Of a stretch of 64,000 bases of DNA, positions 57,876-64,000 are shown piece by piece; positions within the stretch are counted from its first letter, which is position 1; each line of letters starts with the position of its first letter. Position numbers and translations under genes: made by a program. The stretch lies in contig JALGQZ010000002.1 in the NCBI GenBank assembly GCA_023105745.1, forward strand, positions 77,293,285 to 77,357,284, read 5' to 3'. The notes beneath the pieces were generated by a model. That model ran no database searches and was not told the DNA's origin. It saw only the letters and a program-made list of their open reading frames with translations. The stretch is from Austropuccinia psidii (taxonomy: Eukaryota > Basidiomycota > Pucciniomycetes > Pucciniales > Sphaerophragmiaceae).

Positions 57876-58625
57876 TGTAGCAACCACTAATCAGGGATAA
57901 GGGTATTCATACTTACACCCACTCAAACACATCAAAACATCAAATCCACTGTGTGTATCAGCATTCAGTTTCAGCAATCTTCCTTGCTGAAACATGCATA
58001 CAGTCTGGTTCATCAATACAACCTTTCAAGACTTGTACAGGTTGGAATTACCCAATACAGTTTGGATACACCATTTCCAAACTGTATGATCACTCAATAC
58101 CACCACTCCTCTTGTACAGGCCCTGTAAAGCTGTACAGGACCTGTATTGGCCAGACTCAATTCAGTCATCAAATCCTCTCTCTGGATCAGGGCTGGTGAT
58201 TCTCACATATACCAGCCCCTCTTTCTCCCCCCTGGGGACTTTTCCCCAGTTAATTAATTTAGTTTATTTATTATTTCATAATTATTCTTATCCTTATTTT
58301 GGGTATTATAATTATTTAATTTTAAGTTATTCTTTTCCTTTTCTTTCTGCTCCGGTACAGTATGAGTTGGGTGGCCATATCCTTATTAACCCTTCTCTTT
58401 CCATTTTGACAGGTTGAAACAGTGGACTTGGACTTGTTTGTGGTTGGCTCTTCTATTTCTTACTATTATTCTTTTGTTGGTGCTTTTCTTATATTTCTTT
58501 TATTAGTAATTCATCATCTTACAATCTTAAGTGTATTCATCTCTTTCATATCCTTGAGCCCTCCATAAGTGAGTCCCAGTTTACTGAGTGACAGGCCCTC
58601 TTCACTTCAAAGAGCCCCTGTGACA
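57876..58625 (+). repeat. 5' LTR of element C1
   Basis: About 750 bp, TGTAGCAACC...CCTGTGACA. The end is fixed by four copies (58625, 61090, 37311 and the inverted 51389) that agree up to GTGACA. Inside are several short inverted repeats of CTGTACAGG type near 58030-58150. Confidence 0.85.
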
Positions 58626-59270
58626 CTAAATTAATTAACTAATATTTGATTCTTTCTTTTAATTCATTTATTTTAATTTCTCTCATTCATCAACTATGAC
58701 TCTTTTATGACTTTATGATTTTTTTCTCATAAATTTTCATCTCATTCATTTCATTCATATGAAAATTGATTCTTTCTATTTTTTCTTAATCATTGCTGAC
58801 CATTTCATTTCATTTGATTTTTTATATCTCAAATCAAATTCTTATGCTCTATTATTAAGGTCTATCAGGAGTTATTTATTGGTTAATTGATTTGTTGAGT
58901 GATTGGGATTCATTTGAGTTATTGATTCAGCAATTCAGAATTTTACTTGGATTGGATTGATTTACCTTTGAATTCCTCAAGATAACTGACTTATCCTCAA
59001 GAGATGATTTGATTCCTGGAGATATTGATTGACTAATTGATTCCTCAAGACCTTGAATTGACCTTGAAGACATTTCTTGATTATTGAATTCTTCAAAATT
59101 TATTGATATTTGATTTGAATTGATTGATTGATTGTTGAGTGAATTTGATTTCACCTCAAGACTGTTGATTGATTCCTCAAGATTTTCAAGACTTATTTAT
59201 TATTGATTTGGCCAAGCTTTGATTCCTCATTTTCAAGTATAATAAAGTGTTTATTCTTAATTTCCCAATA
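58626..59270 (+). other. C1 leader with degenerate TTGATT/TCAAGA repeats
   Basis: The untranslated leader between LTR and gag. After 58880 it is built of irregular repeats of GATTGATTCCTCAAGA. No conventional TGG-initiated primer-binding site follows the LTR. Confidence 0.5.
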
Positions 59271-60347
59271 ATGACAGTTCAGCATAGCCCTCCATCCAAG
59301 AATACTAGATCTCAAAAAAATTCAGCTGTTCTCACTCCTACAGCAAGGGTGCCTCTTGACCACACACCATCAGTTCATCAACTGAGTGCGAATTTGGACT
59401 GAGGACCTCCAGAAGAGGGGGAATGAAATGAAGAAGATCAAGATCTTTCTCTGGCCTCTTGGGTGGTTATCCTAGCATGTATGAAGGTGCAAGAGCAAGA
59501 CTTGGAGAAGTTGAAGATGAAAAGGGGGAGGAGTCTGTGGAAGAGGAAGATTATGGGGAAACTGAAGTGGCAGATGCCTTGGCAAATGCTCCAGAGGTAC
59601 CCCAGGGTTCTGATCTAACCCCTACTAATCAACCTCTTGTCTCTCAATCTGATCCAAGTCTCCTCAAGATCATGGAGCAAATTGCTACTATTATGGGATA
59701 ACTTTCTCAAGCAGAAGCCCCCAGGGACAGTTCCAAATCCCCTGCATTCAAGACTCCATCAATGAAGGCACCTGATTGTTTTTATGGTACTCAAGCTCAT
59801 AACTTGAGAGGATTTATCCAATCCTGTCAATTGATTTTCCATAATGATCCAGCAAATTTCTTCTCTGACAAGAATAAAGTTCTGTACTCAACTTCTTTTC
59901 TCACTGGTAGAGCTGGCAAATGGATTGAACCCTACCTCTCCAATATTTCCAATGAAGACCCTTCCTACCTCCTCAATAATTGGCAGTTATTTAAAACTCA
60001 ATCATTCACTCTGTTTGGTGATCCCAATGAAGTCAGGAAAGCTGAACAAGAGTTGGACAATTTGAGTATGAGGGAAAGTGGTTATGTATCTTTGTACATT
60101 GCTGATTTCAGAAGCTTAATGTCAAGAATTGGAGATTGGAGAGAAAGATCTTATATCCATGTCTATAGAAGAGGATTGAAATCAAGACATTTGGACCAGT
60201 TGACTTCCTACCCTGGTAATTTTGATACTCTTCAAGAACTCATGGACATGACCTTGGAATTAGATACCAGATACCATGAGAGGCAGAAAGAGAAGGGTAG
60301 TCATCAAGAAAAGAAGCCTCCTGTTACTCGATCCGATTCTTCAAGGC
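59271..60347 (+). pseudogene. Element C1 gag pseudogene
   Basis: Homologous to C2 gag throughout. The ATG at 59271 opens MTVQHSPPSKNTR, but a TGA at 59399-59401 and a 21-base-scale deletion follow, then a TAA at 59699-59701 replaces the Gln codon of C2. The frame then runs well through the gag domain (FLTGRAGKWIEPYL) until 60347, where the C2 LTR begins. The zinc knuckle and pol are absent here, so the copy is cut by C2. Confidence 0.85.
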
Positions 60348-61090
60348 TGTAACAACCATCCATCAGGGGTAAGGGTATTCATTCATATACCTACTCAAAC
60401 ACCTCAAAATCAGAAGATCCATTGTTGCATCAATATTCAGTTTCAGCAATCTCCAGTTCTGAAACATGCATACAGCTTGGTACATCAATACAGCCTGTCA
60501 ATACCTGTACAGGTTGGATTCACCCAATACAGTTTCAATACACCAGTATGAAACTGTATGATCACTCAAATACACCACACCTTTTGTACAGGTTCTGTAC
60601 AGCTGTACAGGACCTGTATTGGCCACACTCAACTCAATCATCAATTATTCTCATGAAAATTCTTCCTCTGGATCAGGGCTGGTGTTTCTCACATATACCA
60701 GCCCCTCTTTCTCCCCCCTGGGGACTTTTCCCCAGTTAATTAATTTAGTTTATTTATTATTTCATAATTATTCTTATCCTTATTTTGTGTATTATAATTA
60801 TTTACTTTTAAGTTAGTCTTTGCATTTCTTTCTTCACCTGTACAGTATGAGTTGGGTGGCCATATCCTTATTAACCCTTCTCTTTCCATTCTGACAGGTT
60901 GAAACAGTGGACTTGGACTTGTTTGTGGTTGGCTCTTCTATTTCCTACTCTTATTTCTTTGTTTCTGCTTTCTTATATTTATTATTTTATTAATTAATCT
61001 TTAGCACTCTTAAGTGTATCCCTTACCATATCTTTGAGCCCTCCATAAGTGAGTCCCAGGGTCTCTTCACTTCGAAGAGCCCCTGTGACA
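60348..61090 (+). repeat. 5' LTR of element C2
   Basis: 743 bp, TGTAACAACC...CCTGTGACA, inserted in the C1 gag. The matching 3' LTR must lie beyond the right edge. CTGTACAGG-type inverted repeats recur at 60500-60620. Confidence 0.87.
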
Positions 61091-61892
61091 TTAAATTAAT
61101 TAACTCATATTTGATTCTTTCTGTGCATTCATTTGGATTCATTTTCTCTCATTCATCAATTATAATCTCTTTTATGACCTAATGATCTTTAATGATTATG
61201 ATTTTTCTCTCTCATCAATTTCATCTCATTCATTTCATTCATATGAAATTGATTTTTCTTCTTTCTTGATCATTGCTAACCATTTCATTCACTTCATTTC
61301 ATTTTATCAAATCAAATTTTTTCTGTGTTCTTATTCAGGTTCTTTTAGGAGTTATTGATTGGTTTAATTGGTTGGATTATTCATTGGGATTCATTGGTTT
61401 ATTGATTCAGCGGTTCAGGATTCTTATCTGGATTGGATTGATTGATTTTGACTTCTCAAGATATTGATTGATCCTCAAGAGCTGATTTTGACTATTGATT
61501 GACTTTGAATTCTCAAGATATTTTATTGATCCTCAAGAATTGATTTTGATTATTGACTGATTTTGAATCATCAAGTTATTGAATTGATTTCTGAAGATCT
61601 TAAATTGATTGATTGATTCCTCAAGACCTTGATTTCATATTGAAGACACTGATTTATTGTTTGATTGATTATTGATTGAATATTGATTGATTGTTGATTA
61701 GCTCAAGATTATTGATATTTGATTTGAATTGATTGTTGATTGTTTGAATTGATTTGAATGTTGACTGAATTTGATTTCACCTCAAGATTTGAATTGATTC
61801 CTCAAGATTCATCAAGATTTTAATTGTGATTGATTTGGCCCAGTTCTGATTATTATTCTCATACCATCAAGTTTTATTTCCTTTTATTCAAA
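61091..61892 (+). other. C2 leader with degenerate TTGATT/TCAAGA repeats
   Basis: Leader equivalent to 58626-59270. From about 61340 to 61830 it consists of irregular TTGATTGATT and CCTCAAGA repeats, which are mutually complementary (TCAA with TTGA) and could pair over long range. Confidence 0.55.
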
Positions 61893-63218
61893 ATGCCAGT
61901 TCAGCATAGTCCCCCAGCCAAAAATACTAGATACCAAAGAATTCAAGCTGTTCTCACTCCTACAGCAAGGGCTCCTCTTGACCGCACACCATCAGTTCAT
62001 CAACTGAGTGCAAACTTGGACAGAGGACCACCAATGGAAGGAGCAGCACCCTCAAGAAGAGGTGGAATGAAATCTAGAAGATCAAGATCCTTTTCTGGAC
62101 TTTTGGGTGGCTACCCTGGCATGTCTGAAGGTGCAAGAGCAAGACAAGGGGAAGTTGAAGATGAAGAGGGGGGAGAGTCTGTGGAAGAGGAAGATTCTGG
62201 GGAAACTGAAGTGGCAGATGCCTTGGCAAATGCTCCAGAGGTGCCTCAGGGTTCTAATCTAGCCTTTTCTAGTCAACCTCTTGTCTCTCAAACTGATCCA
62301 AGTCTCCTCAAGATGATGAAGCAGATGACTCAATTCATGGGGCAACTCACTCAAGCAGTTGCTCCCAGGGACAATTCCAAAGCCCCTGCTTTCAAGACTC
62401 CATCCATGAAGGCACCTGATTATTTTGATGGTACTCAAGCTCATAAATTGAGAGGATTTATCCAATCCTGTCAATTAATCTTCCATAATGATCCAGCAAA
62501 TTTCTTCTCTGACAGGAAGAAAGTTCTTTACTCAACTTCTTTTCTCACTGGTAGAGCTGGAAAGTGGATTGAACCCTATCTCTCAAATATTTCCAATGAA
62601 GACCCTTCCTATCTTCTCAATAATTGGCCATTATTTGAATCTCAATTATTCACTCTGTTTGGTGACCCCAATGAAGTCAGGAAAGCTGAACAAGAGTTGG
62701 ACAATTTGAGGATGAAGGAAAGTGGTCATGTTTCCTTGTACATTGCAGATTTCAGAAGCTTAATGTCAAGAATTGGAGATTGGGGGGAAAGAGCTTATAT
62801 CCATGTTTACAGAAGAGGATTGGCATCAAGATTAATGGATCAGTTGGCTTCTCACCCTGGCACTTTTGATACTCTTCAAGAACTTATGGATGTCACTTTA
62901 GAATTAGACACAAGATTTCATGAGAGGCAAAAAGAAAAGGGTGGCAATCAAGAGAAGAAGCCTCCAGTCATTGGATCCAATCAATCTAGGCCTCCTCAAA
63001 ACTCATCTTCAAAGAGGCCTCACCAGAAGAAGAACAAGAAGGGCAAGCAGTTCCAATCTTCAAAGGACAAGCCTCATGCCTCTCTCCTCAATACGGACAA
63101 TAAATTCATCGGTTCTGAAAAGGAGAGGAGGATCAAAGAGGGGTTGTGTACTTATTGTGGTGGAAAGCACCCAATTGAAAAATGCTTCAAGAGACCTCAG
63201 AACAAGCCTGGGTCATGA
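61893..63218 (+). CDS. Element C2 Gag
   Basis: A 441-residue nucleocapsid protein that assembles particles and packages element RNA. The start MPVQHSPPAKNTR is chosen because C1 begins at the same place; the frame itself is open further upstream to 61830. An acidic stretch (about 85-110) precedes a retrotransposon gag domain at about 170-325 (FLTGRAGKWIEPYL, SLYIADFRSLMSRIG). A basic segment then leads to a zinc knuckle CTYCGGKHPIEKC at 419-431, spaced CX2CX3HX4C, one residue shorter than the usual form. The stop is TGA at 63216-63218. Family knowledge suggests pol follows in the same element, and the reading frames after it are displaced. Confidence 0.9.
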   Translation: MPVQHSPPAKNTRYQRIQAVLTPTARAPLDRTPSVHQLSANLDRGPPMEGAAPSRRGGMKSRRSRSFSGLLGGYPGMSEGARARQGEVEDEEGGESVEEEDSGETEVADALANAPEVPQGSNLAFSSQPLVSQTDPSLLKMMKQMTQFMGQLTQAVAPRDNSKAPAFKTPSMKAPDYFDGTQAHKLRGFIQSCQLIFHNDPANFFSDRKKVLYSTSFLTGRAGKWIEPYLSNISNEDPSYLLNNWPLFESQLFTLFGDPNEVRKAEQELDNLRMKESGHVSLYIADFRSLMSRIGDWGERAYIHVYRRGLASRLMDQLASHPGTFDTLQELMDVTLELDTRFHERQKEKGGNQEKKPPVIGSNQSRPPQNSSSKRPHQKKNKKGKQFQSSKDKPHASLLNTDNKFIGSEKERRIKEGLCTYCGGKHPIEKCFKRPQNKPGS

Positions 63219-63268
63219 TCAAGAGGCTTCCCTAGCAAGCAGGGAAAAGCCTGAGTGGGGATCATGAT

Positions 63269-63838
63269 GTGTTCAATGGTTCTCACTTATTTCCTTCAAG
63301 AGCACAATTGTGCACTCTGAATACTAGTGTCAATAAATCTTTAAAATTTCTTATTTTCTCTTCTATCTCTGATATTTTTTATAGTATTCTCATTGATTCT
63401 GGTGCTACAAATTCCTTTATTGCAAAGAATTTTGTTCTCAAGTACTCATTGACTCTGTCAGAGCTCCCTGAAAAGATTCCTCTTTTCATTCTGGATTCCA
63501 ATGAATCCCCTGCCTTGTTCATCACCCATTATACCAAGTGGGTAGTTGACTTACCTTCCTTCCCAAGCTTTGAATGGGACTTCTTTATCATAGATTCACC
63601 CAAGGGAGAAGACCTGATGTTGGGCTATGATTTCCTTTACCATTTTAATCCCATTATTGATTGGAAAGATGGATTGATCACTCATGATTCTAGTGGTATT
63701 ATTCCTTCTACTAGTAATGACTTAGCCACTGCTGTCAACAGTGTTGCTCTGGTTGGTGAACTCAAGACAACTTCCCTTCTTTCTTCTGTCCATACCCCTT
63801 CCATAATTCCCTCAGTAATTACTTCCATTAAGAGATGA
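63269..63838 (+). CDS. Element C2 protease region (frame-displaced)
   Basis: A retropepsin-like segment with active site LIDSGATNSFI near residue 41 and a flap/second-motif DLMLGYDFL near 114. The frame begins at GTG and has no convincing ATG, so it is most likely an internal part of a Gag-Pol or Pol polyprotein. It differs from the gag frame, and at 63831 the homologous downstream pol sequence continues in the gag frame. Either two indels have occurred or recoding is used. It would cleave the polyprotein in maturing particles. Confidence 0.75.
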   Translation: MFNGSHLFPSRAQLCTLNTSVNKSLKFLIFSSISDIFYSILIDSGATNSFIAKNFVLKYSLTLSELPEKIPLFILDSNESPALFITHYTKWVVDLPSFPSFEWDFFIIDSPKGEDLMLGYDFLYHFNPIIDWKDGLITHDSSGIIPSTSNDLATAVNSVALVGELKTTSLLSSVHTPSIIPSVITSIKR

Positions 63839-64000
63839 AGTCTTCAAAGAGATAAAGGATGTTGGAGAAGATGGTGCCATATCTTCACTTCATCTCTTTC
63901 AAGGGGATATGGACCTTCCTCCTTTATCTTTTCATGCCTCCCTGGAGGAGCAGTGGGATGAGGAGGAAGAGCCAGAGGAAATTGAAACTGTGTTGAAGGT
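63831..64000 (+). pseudogene. Element C2 pol continuation, partial
   Basis: Reads RDEVFKEIKDVGEDGAI and on through an acidic EEEEPEEIE stretch without a stop to the window edge, in the gag frame. This is the linker ahead of RT in this family. It is incomplete, and its link to the protease requires a frame change. Confidence 0.6.

Overview
This AT-rich window is fungal nuclear DNA, most consistent with a rust fungus (Pucciniales). The retrotransposon Gag and Pol families closely resemble, from memory, families abundant in the myrtle rust Austropuccinia psidii. That species assignment is recognition, not a database result. Almost all recognisable content is Ty3/gypsy LTR retrotransposon sequence of three families, called A, B and C here. 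One host gene is visible, an EMC4 homologue with short introns.

Positions 1-36024 are a three-level nest. The outermost element A2 lies on the minus strand: its 5' LTR is 33888-36024, its decayed gag-pol is 33185-30127 and continues at 151-1. A2 was split in its reverse transcriptase by A1 (152-30126, minus strand, 2026-bp LTRs, AATTG target duplication). A1 was split inside its own polypurine tract by B (2189-21454, plus strand, LTRs of 1992 and 1991 bp, CCAC duplication). LTR divergence judged by eye (about 6 differences in B, about 15 in A1) agrees with the nesting order.

Element B is the most unusual part. At 19.3 kb it is giant. It has a Gag-protease frame (to 8170) and a separate intact RT-RNase H-integrase frame (16257-19415), divided by 8 kb of non-coding DNA. 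That interval carries two different families of repeated motifs, about 6 and about 26 copies. Each can fold as an H-type RNA pseudoknot, and base changes between copies are often compensatory in both helices. I regard these arrays as the best candidate for something undescribed. A1 holds an intact 1932-codon Gag-Pol with a C-terminal chromodomain. It also has a second overlapping frame inside gag that is better conserved between A1 and A2 than gag itself and seems to belong to a spliced message.

Positions 36025-40260 hold a degenerate C-like LTR and the EMC4 gene (39872-38952, four exons). Positions 40261-51388 are an AT-rich stretch with no recognisable gene. Positions 51389-56539 are a pile-up of LTRs and a chromodomain-bearing pol remnant. 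Positions 57876-64000 hold two tandem family C elements: C1 (gag pseudogene) and C2 (intact gag, protease, start of pol) running off the right edge.
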